A program made the position numbers and the translations under genes. Below the pieces are notes generated by a model that was given only the letters and a program-made list of their open reading frames with translations, was not told the DNA's origin and searched no databases. Below, in pieces: positions 9,012 through 16,224 of a stretch of DNA of 64,000 bases; the stretch's first letter is position 1, and each line of letters starts with the position of its first letter. Source of the DNA: Acidobacteriota bacterium (GTDB lineage: Bacteria > Acidobacteriota > Terriglobia > Bryobacterales > Bryobacteraceae); the NCBI GenBank assembly GCA_025352795.1, contig JANXSF010000127.1, positions 1-64,000 on the forward strand, written 5' to 3'.

Positions 9012-9093
9012 TTTCAAGACCGCTCCCTCGCGGTCACGGCTCGGTAACGGACTGATTCTACCGAGCCGTGACCGCGAGGGAGCGGCCTTGAAA
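9012..9093. repeat. Long REP-like palindrome
   Basis: Two 35-base arms (9012-9046 and 9059-9093) are reverse complements except for one position, separated by a 12-base loop. The core CCGCTCCCTCGCGGTCACGG is itself partly palindromic (the CCGCGAGGG/CCCTCGCGG kind of element). As RNA or extruded DNA this would form a very stable hairpin. It sits in the 319-base gap after ispE, where it could terminate or protect the ispE transcript. Similar CGCTCCCT..CGGTC palindromes are, as I recall, dispersed in Solibacter-like genomes; that is not checked here. Confidence 0.9.
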
Positions 9094-9257
9094 AGCCAAG
9101 CTTTTTGCATGCATGCGAGTAGTTTCCGACTGATGCGTGTTTAAGGAAAACATAAATTTCAAGTGGTTGCTTGTGGATTAAGCAGCCCTTCATCATCTAT
9201 AATTCAGAGGATCTAGATCCCCTTAAGGATCCTGAGCGGAGGAGGATACTTACTCAA

Positions 9258-9371
9258 ATGGACGAGACAACTGTAAAAATTATTTCCGGTGTACTAGCTT
9301 TCGCGCTGCTGGGAATTGTGTTCATGCGTAGAAAGAATAAGAGCAAATCAGGTGGAGAAGACGAATTTTAG
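9258..9371 (+). CDS. Small single-pass membrane protein
   Basis: A 37-residue product: a short acidic N-terminus (MDETT), one hydrophobic helix (about residues 8-23), then a positively charged and finally acidic tail (RRKNKSKSGGEDEF). The charge distribution predicts an N-out/C-in single-pass protein. The ATG at 9258 follows a purine-rich GGAGGAGG about 12 bases upstream. A longer TTG-initiated form from 9171 has no ribosome site, and its extra residues look random. The SET-domain gene starts 23 bases later. No family is recognised and its existence is a moderate inference. Confidence 0.6.
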   Translation: MDETTVKIISGVLAFALLGIVFMRRKNKSKSGGEDEF

Positions 9372-9394
9372 CCCTAGCTGATCCATACATAAGA

Positions 9395-9880
9395 ATGCCT
9401 GTAAAAAATCCGTCGAAGTCGAAGTCTGCACCGAAGCAGGCTTCGACTACACCGCAAATCAACCCAAAATATGCTTTCTTCAAGATGAAGATTGCTCCTT
9501 CGGAAATTCACCGCTGGGGACTTTACGCCCTTGAAGATATTCCAGCCAAAAAGAAAGTGATGGAGTACACCGGCGAACGCTGCAATCGCAAAGAAACCAA
9601 GATTCGTGGTGATGCAGAATTGAACTACATGTTCACCCTGAATTCCTACTGGACCCTGGATGGATCCGTTGGCGGCAGCGGCGCGGAGTACATTAATCAT
9701 TGCTGCGATCCCAACTTGTATGCCTGGGTGTTTAAGGAACATATACTTTATATGACCAAGCGGCCCATTGTGAAGGGAGAGGAACTTACCATTGATTATC
9801 ACTTTGCGAAAGACGTGGATAAAGTGATCTGTTCTTGTGGCGCGAAGACCTGCCGCGGGACCATTAATTTATTGAAGTAG
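9395..9880 (+). CDS. SET-domain protein lysine methyltransferase
   Basis: A 161-residue protein. The first 25 residues are lysine/serine/proline rich and probably disordered. A compact SET domain follows: HRWGLYALEDIPAKKKVMEYTGE (SET-I start), GAEYINHCCDPN (the NHxxxPN knot, where NHS is usual and NHC is found here), and GEELTIDYHF with the catalytic Tyr. A post-SET zinc cluster, CSCGAKTCRGTIN, closes the active site. SET enzymes transfer methyl groups from SAM to protein lysines. Bacterial targets are poorly known; histone-like, ribosomal or cytochrome proteins are possible. The gene converges on the enolase gene with a 12-base overlap of 3' ends. Confidence 0.88.
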   Translation: MPVKNPSKSKSAPKQASTTPQINPKYAFFKMKIAPSEIHRWGLYALEDIPAKKKVMEYTGERCNRKETKIRGDAELNYMFTLNSYWTLDGSVGGSGAEYINHCCDPNLYAWVFKEHILYMTKRPIVKGEELTIDYHFAKDVDKVICSCGAKTCRGTINLLK

Positions 9881-11179
9881 CTTCTTGCGACCGGCACGAA
9901 ACTCTCTGCCAGGGTATGGCAGCTTTGCCTCCCGTTCGATTGCAAGAAGCCGGTTGTACTTCGACAATCGTTCTGACCGGGTGATGGAGCCGATCTTGAT
10001 TTGACCAGCGCCGCTGGCCACGGCCAGGTCGGCTAAAAAGCTGTCTTCCGTTTCGCCAGAACGAGCCGACACCACTGCGCTGTAGCCATGGGCTGCGGCC
10101 AATTCCAACACTCGAAACGTTTCCGTAAGCGTCCCAATCTGATTCATTTTTACTAGCACCGCGTTTGCTGCGTTGGTGTCAATGCCATACTGCAAACGCG
10201 ATGTATCGGTGGTAAATAAATCGTCACCAATCAGATTAATATGCTCGCCCAGTTGGGCCGTCAACAATTGCCAGCCATCCCAATCATCTTCGGCCAGCCC
10301 GTCTTCAATGGATACGATGGGGAATTGTTGAGTCCACTGCTGGAACAGGTCCACCATTTCTGCTGAACAAAGGCTACGACCTTCGGAGCGCAAATGGTAT
10401 TCCCCAAATTCAAAAAAATGTGTGGATGCGGCGTCAATGGCAATGCTCACTTGTTCCGATGGTTTGAAGCCCGCAAGCTCAATGGATCTGGTCAGCAACT
10501 GAAGCACTTTCCCATTCGATTCCAACCGTGGACCCCATCCACCTTCATCAGCAACGCCGGTCAGCAGATAGCCGGACTGGTGAATCACCTGGGCTGCCGC
10601 ACGGTGGATAGCCACGGCGGCTTCCAACGATTCGGAATAGGTATCAAAGCCGTGGGGAATGATTAGAAAATCCTGAAACTCAATTTGCCCCCCGGCATGC
10701 AATCCGCCAGAAAAAATGTTGATCATGGGCACTGGAAATACGGCACTGTCCTGGTGTTGCAAAGCTTGGTGTTGCAAGGTCTGCCACAAGGGTTCACGGC
10801 GGGAAGTGCTAAGAGATCGGGCGAGGGCGCAAGAAACGCCGAGCAGGGCATTGGCACCCAGAAAGGATTTGTTGGGAGTTCCGTCCAGGTTGCAAAGGTA
10901 CCGGTCCACTGCCGCAGCGTCTTCTGCTGGATATCCGGTGAGCGCGGCGGCAATGGGGCCAACTACATTGGCAACCGCCTTACGCACTCCTTTCCCCTGG
11001 TAGTGGCTTGTGTCGTGGTCGCGCAGCTCCACTGCTTCATGGCGCCCCGTAGAGGCACCAGAGGGCACCTGGGCGACGCCAAGGGACCCGTCAGATAGAG
11101 TCACGGCAACGGCCAGTGTAGGATTGCCCCTGGAATCCAAAATTTCCCAGGCATCCAGTTTTGTGATTCGTAGGCTCAT
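9869..11179 (-). CDS. eno: Divergent enolase (phosphopyruvate hydratase family)
   Basis: A 436-residue enolase-superfamily protein with AWEILDSRGNPT, VPSGASTG, GVADEGGWGP (general-base Glu region), the metal ligands in AIDAAS, SIEDGLAEDDWDGW and IGDDLF, and the catalytic Lys in LVKMNQIGT. Two positions differ from the textbook enzyme: SARSGETED replaces SHRSGETED (active-site His becomes Ala), and FQDF replaces xQEF (Glu becomes Asp). The ATG at 11179 overlaps the TGA of the upstream kinase (ATGA), so the longer TTG start at 11200 is rejected. It may still be the glycolytic enolase, but the substitutions and the coupling to a sugar-kinase-like gene raise the option of a specialised substrate. 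Confidence 0.85.
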   Translation of the reverse strand: MSLRITKLDAWEILDSRGNPTLAVAVTLSDGSLGVAQVPSGASTGRHEAVELRDHDTSHYQGKGVRKAVANVVGPIAAALTGYPAEDAAAVDRYLCNLDGTPNKSFLGANALLGVSCALARSLSTSRREPLWQTLQHQALQHQDSAVFPVPMINIFSGGLHAGGQIEFQDFLIIPHGFDTYSESLEAAVAIHRAAAQVIHQSGYLLTGVADEGGWGPRLESNGKVLQLLTRSIELAGFKPSEQVSIAIDAASTHFFEFGEYHLRSEGRSLCSAEMVDLFQQWTQQFPIVSIEDGLAEDDWDGWQLLTAQLGEHINLIGDDLFTTDTSRLQYGIDTNAANAVLVKMNQIGTLTETFRVLELAAAHGYSAVVSARSGETEDSFLADLAVASGAGQIKIGSITRSERLSKYNRLLAIEREAKLPYPGREFRAGRKKLLQ

Positions 11180-12171
11180 ATTTTCCTGCGTGCTGACCAA
11201 ACTCCGGCGATGCCGTCCGATGATGGATGGCCGATCAACTGCCTGGCAAACAGCCGTATGAGCTGCTTAGTTTGGTCGTCTTGAATGTATTCGGCGGGTG
11301 ACTTGCCGTCCATGCGGGCCAACAACAGTGCCCCCCAATGACGAATCGTGAAGTCTTCAAATTCATCGGGTGATTCGGGGAGATGTTGGCGCACTTGGTG
11401 AAAGAAGTTGAGAGCTGCTTGTTCCAGCGCATCGAGCAATTGCGGGCAGTGGAATGACTTCAGCATTAAGTGGGTGAGAAGAAAACCGGCATCGAACGAA
11501 GGGTCGCCAAAATGGATTACCTCAAAATCAATGGCCATTACCTGATCGGCGGAGACCAGCAGATTCTTGGGGCTCCAATCGCCATGCACCAGACTGAGGC
11601 GACGTTGGTGGCAACTGAGTATGAGATCTTCGAAAAACGTAGCCAGATCAGAATGTTTGCGCGCCGTTGATTGGTAATACGGTTCCAGGCGGAGTTCCTG
11701 AAATACAGTTTGGTTGCCAAATTCCTGTTCCAGGTGGGGATTGCGCCAACTGGCCGCGATGATACGACCCAGAATGTCCCCTGCCTTGGCTGCGGTGGAC
11801 TGATCCACAATGCCGGACATCAGCAGATGTTTCCAATCGACAAAGCTGTTGGGTGCAGCTTCCATGGCATAGATGAAGTTTTCCTGATCCAGAAGCAAGA
11901 CTTGCGGCACACCGCCGCTGGGCAGGAACTGAGCGCAAGCGTTTAGAGCTTGTGCCTCACGGAGAGTTCTGGCGGGGTCGGAAAACCAATCCTGGGCGAC
12001 GCGCAGCTTGGGTAGGGCCTGTTTTAGAACGATGCTGCCTATGCCGGTATCAATTTGAAGGACAGTGTTTGAAATCCCGCCACCAAGGCTGAGGGGAAGG
12101 CCAAATGGCATCCAATTGGGGCACTGGGCGGAGAGGTAGGCAATGGCATTGGCTTCGGTAATAACCAGCAA
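11176..12171 (-). CDS. Aminoglycoside-phosphotransferase-fold kinase, MtnK-like
   Basis: A 331-residue small-molecule kinase. The N-lobe contains GGGISNTVLQI (nucleotide loop) and SIVLKQALPKLRV with the ATP-binding Lys. That segment recalls methylthioribose kinase (FVVKQALPYVR). The C-lobe has the catalytic LVHGDWSPKNLLV (HGDxxxxN) and the metal-binding AIDFEVIHFGDPSFDAGF. The substrate is not known: methylthioribose, a sugar, choline or another hydroxyl compound are all possible. It starts at TTG, the only good initiator near the domain start, 30 bases after the CpaE-like gene, and its stop overlaps the enolase start (ATGA). Co-translation with enolase implies a shared pathway. Confidence 0.82.
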   Translation of the reverse strand: MLVITEANAIAYLSAQCPNWMPFGLPLSLGGGISNTVLQIDTGIGSIVLKQALPKLRVAQDWFSDPARTLREAQALNACAQFLPSGGVPQVLLLDQENFIYAMEAAPNSFVDWKHLLMSGIVDQSTAAKAGDILGRIIAASWRNPHLEQEFGNQTVFQELRLEPYYQSTARKHSDLATFFEDLILSCHQRRLSLVHGDWSPKNLLVSADQVMAIDFEVIHFGDPSFDAGFLLTHLMLKSFHCPQLLDALEQAALNFFHQVRQHLPESPDEFEDFTIRHWGALLLARMDGKSPAEYIQDDQTKQLIRLFARQLIGHPSSDGIAGVWSARRKI

Positions 12172-12201
12172 GATCTCAGTTTACTTCAGTCAACTGATGT
12201 T

Positions 12202-13386
12202 TCACTTGCGTTTGAACAGGCCAGCGAACATGCCAGAGAAGGTGGACTTCTTTTGCGATGGCTCATCTTTGCCGAACACACTTTCAGCCAAGGCGGTCAT
12301 ACTTTTTCCGAAAGAAGTTGCCGAAGGTACCTGTTTGCCGTCAAGCAGGGCGCGTTGGACGGATTCATAATCGCTGGGAATCAACTGACGAACTTCTGAG
12401 GTTAGCGCCATTTCGATCATATCCTGGGTAAGACCCACTGAATCGTTATAGCGATTGATGACCAGGTTAATTTTGTCTACTGGAATGTGATTGGTTTCGT
12501 AATAACCCATTACGCGCTGCGCCGCTTGCAGCGACGGCAGCTCATTGGTGGCCACCAAAAGAATTTCGTCGGCTAAACGGGCCATGCTCAAGTACCAATC
12601 GCCGTATGCCGACCCGGCATCAATGACCACCATTTCGTATTGGGTGCGTGAGAATTGGATCAACTGGCTGGCGTTTTTCACGGTAAACGGAATTTCCAGG
12701 GCGTTATCGGGCGGCAGCAGTACGTCGACATTGTTGGAAGGAACCACCAGACCGTTCCAGATGCTGGCATCCATTTCTGATTCATGGGCCATGGCGTCTA
12801 CAAAACTGTACGTTGACTTTAACTTGAGTAGGAATGAAATGGTTCCGGTAACCGGATCAAGGTCGGCCAGCAGGGCTTTCTTATTTTTGTTCAGCCGTTT
12901 GGAATAAATGGCCAGATTAGCGGCCACGGTGCTGGCACCGCAAGCTCCTTTGGCAGGCACAACACAAACCACTTTGCTGTTCTCTGCAGCCACCACAGCG
13001 GGGTTGAGGGTGGCCAAACGGGTCAATACTGCTTGAAACTGTTCAGCGGTGTACGGTTGAACCAGAAACTCCGCTGCGCCGTGTCGCAGACATTGCAGAA
13101 TCAGGTCCGGGTCGTTCTTGCCGATGATGGTGACAATCTGCATTGCAGAATTGACCATCAAAAGATCGGGAATGGTGGCCAGCGCCTTGGCCGGGTCGGA
13201 TTCAACATCTAAATAGCACAGGTTCGCGCCACCACTTTGGCGCAACTCCTGTAGGATGCGTGACGTAGGATAGCCGCTGAGTTCGGTGACAGCAGAGGAT
13301 GGAAGTTGTTGCGTGGTAAGCGCAATCACCTCTCCTGCTGTTTTGCGATTCGGGCTGATCAGAAGAATGGTCCAACCCGCGCTCAC
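12202..13386 (-). CDS. CpaE/TadZ-like MinD-family ATPase
   Basis: A 394-residue protein with an N-terminal receiver-like domain (about 1-130) and a C-terminal MinD/ParA-type P-loop ATPase (about 135-360). The ATPase shows the deviant Walker A AKGACGASTVAANLA, the A' motif ALLADLDP, and Walker B-like MVVIDAG. CpaE/TadZ proteins localise Flp/Tad pilus machines to the cell pole. No other tad or cpa genes are in the window. GTG start with GGAGGG 5 bases upstream. It is the promoter-proximal gene of a run that continues into the kinase and enolase genes, and it is transcribed divergently from the response regulator. Confidence 0.87.
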   Translation of the reverse strand: MSAGWTILLISPNRKTAGEVIALTTQQLPSSAVTELSGYPTSRILQELRQSGGANLCYLDVESDPAKALATIPDLLMVNSAMQIVTIIGKNDPDLILQCLRHGAAEFLVQPYTAEQFQAVLTRLATLNPAVVAAENSKVVCVVPAKGACGASTVAANLAIYSKRLNKNKKALLADLDPVTGTISFLLKLKSTYSFVDAMAHESEMDASIWNGLVVPSNNVDVLLPPDNALEIPFTVKNASQLIQFSRTQYEMVVIDAGSAYGDWYLSMARLADEILLVATNELPSLQAAQRVMGYYETNHIPVDKINLVINRYNDSVGLTQDMIEMALTSEVRQLIPSDYESVQRALLDGKQVPSATSFGKSMTALAESVFGKDEPSQKKSTFSGMFAGLFKRK

Positions 13387-13690
13387 TCAACCCTCCGCAA
13401 TACCGGTCCCCTAACTGCTATGAAGTCGAAAATGATGGTATTCCTATTCACCAAGAAAAAGTCCGAAAATATGAAGGTTCGCTGTTAGGAACCGTCTTTG
13501 AATTGCTATACAAATGCTTTTGAATAGTTTTATCGGCAAAAAATCATAAAAACGTGAGAGTTGTTTGATGAATAAATAACTTAAACCTTATGTGGCCTTG
13601 GTCGATATGCCTTTTCAGGATGGGGAAGCAAGGAGTAAGACAATCCGACTACATCCTGGTGCAAATTGGCGGTACGCAAAGGAGAATGCA
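13387..13690. other. Divergent intergenic region
   Basis: About 300 bases separate the CpaE-like gene (minus) from the response regulator (plus). It is noticeably A+T-rich around 13490-13590, as expected for divergent promoters, but I could not assign a confident -35/-10 pair. An in-frame extension of the regulator to GTG 13592 exists here and is judged less likely than the start at 13691. Confidence 0.4.
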
Positions 13691-14401
13691 GTGAGGCAAG
13701 AAGAGGTTCAAGAGGTTTTTAGGCAAGACATAGTAATGACAATGCAAGTGCAATCCATGACGAAAAAGACAGTCTTGATTTGTGAAACACAACCGATAAC
13801 CGCCGCAGGGCTGAGAAGTCTGTTATCGGTATCTGGTGAATTAGAACACATGGCCAGTGTTTCCACACTGGATGAGGCTTCGGAGGTGATTCGCACCTGT
13901 CAGCCGAACCTGGTGATTCTGGATAAGTCCTTGGGGATACAGGCGGTTCTGGAATGGATAACGCGCATTAAACGGGCTTCCTATCTGGATTTGGAAGTGG
14001 TCTTGTGGGGAGTATCCATTACTGAAGCGGAAGCACTGCGGTTTCTGCAAGCAGGGGCCAAAGGCATTGTCCGCAAAACTTCTGACCCAGACACATTGAT
14101 GGCCTGTTTGAGATCGGTTGCCAATGGGTCCAGTTGGATGGCCGATAGCGTTTTCCGGGAATCCAGTCGCATGGAACGATATTCTCGTAGCGAACTGACG
14201 CCACGGGAACAGCAAGTGATGGAATTGGTGGAACAAGGGCTGAAAAACAAAGAGATCGCCAGGGAATTGGGAATCCGCCCTGGAACTGTAAAAATCCATT
14301 TGAAACACATTTTTGAAAAGACTGGCGTCCGCGGTCGCTATGGGCTGGCACTTTCAGTTATGAAGGAAAAAGGGCTGATCGAACTTTCTACTGCCAGCTA
14401 A
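13691..14401 (+). CDS. NarL/LuxR-type response regulator
   Basis: A 236-residue DNA-binding regulator: receiver domain (TVLICETQPITAAGLRSLL; phospho-acceptor Asp in LVILDKSLG; conserved Lys in GIVRKTSDP), then a LuxR/GerE helix-turn-helix (LTPREQQVMELVEQGLKNKEIARELGI..GTVKIHLKHIFEKTGVRGR). The acidic pocket has Glu rather than the usual Asp pair (ICETQ), so phosphorylation strength is uncertain. GGAG lies 6 bases before GTG 13691. ATG codons at 13736 and 13757 are alternatives nearer the domain. No sensor kinase is adjacent. The divergent neighbour encodes a CpaE/TadZ-like protein. Confidence 0.85.
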   Translation: MRQEEVQEVFRQDIVMTMQVQSMTKKTVLICETQPITAAGLRSLLSVSGELEHMASVSTLDEASEVIRTCQPNLVILDKSLGIQAVLEWITRIKRASYLDLEVVLWGVSITEAEALRFLQAGAKGIVRKTSDPDTLMACLRSVANGSSWMADSVFRESSRMERYSRSELTPREQQVMELVEQGLKNKEIARELGIRPGTVKIHLKHIFEKTGVRGRYGLALSVMKEKGLIELSTAS

Positions 14402-14434
14402 ATTTTTTGTCAGGTCCGTGTTGTTGTTCTCCTT

Positions 14435-14459
14435 CGGCTGGAGCTTGTCACTCCAGCCG
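14435..14459 (+). terminator. Perfect hairpin after the response regulator, possible terminator
   Basis: A 9-bp perfect stem, CGGCTGGAG/CTCCAGCCG, has a 7-base loop. It lies 34 bases after the regulator stop and before the next gene. There is no T-tract, so intrinsic termination is doubtful. It could stabilise a 3' end. Confidence 0.4.
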
Positions 14460-14541
14460 CCTCCTTAATCGATATTTGTTCGCTGGTAACACTTTTGATT
14501 GAAGAGCTTCTGTTTGAGCGCGTTTTGCTATTCTAAGCACA

Positions 14542-16224
14542 GTGCATTACTGGAAACGCGTTTCAATTGCAGCGGCTCTTTCGGGATTGGCCTTGTGGGG
14601 TGCCGCTATCAACCCTCCTCGTTTGGTGGACATTCTGTCTTCTGAGCTGGAACGGAACTTCAAGATACTAAAAGAGAAAGGGGAACCACCGCCCTATTTT
14701 GCTGCTTACGCCATCACTGAAGAACAACAGGAATCCATTGATGCTTCGAGTGGCGCAGTGGTGGGCCGAGATTCCACAAATTCCCGAACTCTAGACGTCA
14801 CGGTGCGCGCGGGCACCATGCAATTCGACAATTATCATCGCAATCAGCGCGATCCGGCCTATTTTACTGGCGGTTTGCCAGTGTCTGTGGATAATAATCC
14901 AGACGCAATCAAGCGCTTTCTATGGGCCGAAACGGATCGGGTCTATCGCATGGCCTCCCAACGGTTGTTGCGATTGCGGACCGATCAGGATGTGAAAGTG
15001 AAACCGGACGATCCGTCTGGTGATTTCTCCTTTGCCGAACCGCAAATTCACACAGCCACCCCCGCCTCACTTCAATTTGCCACTCCTCTTTGGGAACCCA
15101 AAGTTCGCGCCTGGTCCAAGATGTTTACGGTATATCCGGAAATTCTCAACAGCCGGGTTTCCGTGCTGGGACGTCGCGAGACCAAATATTTTGTAAATAC
15201 TGAAGGCACCCAGTTGGAACATGGTCGCCAGTTTTCACGCATCACCATCAGCGCCCGGGCCAAGCATGGCGATGGTATGGACCTGATTGCCAGCGAAACC
15301 TTTGAAGCCGATACCATGCAGCGTTTGCCGAAAGATCAGGTGGTGAAGACTGCCGTGGATAAAGCGGCTGCCGATTTATTGGGTCTGCTAAAGGCTCCTG
15401 AAACCGAACCGTTTGTTGGACCGGCCATTCTTTCTGGCAAAGCGAGCGGAGTCTTTTTCCATGAAATTTTCGGACACCGGGTTGAGGGGCATCGTCAGAA
15501 AGATGAAGGAGAAGGGCAGACGTTCACGAAGAGCGTGGGCAAAAACGTACTTCCAGAATTCTTATCGGTTATTTTCGATCCTACCCAACACCATCTTGCA
15601 GGAAGCGACCTGCACGGCTGGTACGATTACGATGATGAAGGGGTGAAAGCGCAACCTGTGAATCTGGTGGAAAAGGGGATTTTGAAAACCTTTCTATTGT
15701 CCCGATCACCGATTCAAGGATTTCCTGCCTCCAATGGACATGGCCGTCGACAACCGGGGGCAGAGATCGTTTCCCGGCAATCGAACCTGATTGTAGAATC
15801 GTCCAAAAAAGTTCCCGAAAAACAACTGCGTCAAATGTTGCTTGCCGAAGTCAAACGGCAGAACAAGCCCTACGGCCTTTACTTTGAAAAGGTCACTGGC
15901 GGATACACAACCACGGGTCGGGCTGGGTTGCAGGCCTTCACTGTGATGCCGTTGATGGTGTATCGCGTTTATACCGATGGACGCCCCGATGAACTGGTTC
16001 GAGGGGTGGATATTGTCGGAACACCGCTAGCGAGTTTTGCGAAAATCATGGCCACGTCAGACACCCCGGAAGTATTCAACGGGTACTGCGGAGCAGAGTC
16101 TGGATATGTGCCGGTTTCGGCCATTTCGCCTGCATTGCTGGTGTCTGAAATTGAAGTGCAGAAGAAGAGTAAGGCCAGGGATTTGCGGCCATTTTTGAGC
16201 CGCCCGGAAGGAGCAAGCAAGTAA
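14542..16224 (+). CDS. Exported TldD-family metallopeptidase
   Basis: A 560-residue protein with a signal peptide (about 1-22) and a TldD/PmbA C-terminal half. The zinc site HEIFGHRVEGHR (HExxxH) is intact, and so are GWYDYDDEG and ASNGHGRR, which are usual in TldD. Known TldD/TldE heterodimers are cytosolic proteases that process microcins, unfold CcdA or help mature peptide products. The secretion signal here suggests a periplasmic version. The N-terminal region (about 25-290) is longer than in E. coli TldD. GTG start. The TAA overlaps the ATG of the next gene (TAATG), a paralogue without the metal site, so the two probably form a catalytic/non-catalytic pair. Confidence 0.87.
   Translation: MHYWKRVSIAAALSGLALWGAAINPPRLVDILSSELERNFKILKEKGEPPPYFAAYAITEEQQESIDASSGAVVGRDSTNSRTLDVTVRAGTMQFDNYHRNQRDPAYFTGGLPVSVDNNPDAIKRFLWAETDRVYRMASQRLLRLRTDQDVKVKPDDPSGDFSFAEPQIHTATPASLQFATPLWEPKVRAWSKMFTVYPEILNSRVSVLGRRETKYFVNTEGTQLEHGRQFSRITISARAKHGDGMDLIASETFEADTMQRLPKDQVVKTAVDKAAADLLGLLKAPETEPFVGPAILSGKASGVFFHEIFGHRVEGHRQKDEGEGQTFTKSVGKNVLPEFLSVIFDPTQHHLAGSDLHGWYDYDDEGVKAQPVNLVEKGILKTFLLSRSPIQGFPASNGHGRRQPGAEIVSRQSNLIVESSKKVPEKQLRQMLLAEVKRQNKPYGLYFEKVTGGYTTTGRAGLQAFTVMPLMVYRVYTDGRPDELVRGVDIVGTPLASFAKIMATSDTPEVFNGYCGAESGYVPVSAISPALLVSEIEVQKKSKARDLRPFLSRPEGASK

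Noticed and set aside
10685-11098. 137-codon antisense frame in the enolase gene
   Set aside because: Opposite conserved enolase motifs; no independent support.
14435-14459. Hairpin considered as a definite intrinsic terminator
   Set aside because: The stem is perfect but there is no T-tract, so it is listed only as a possible terminator.
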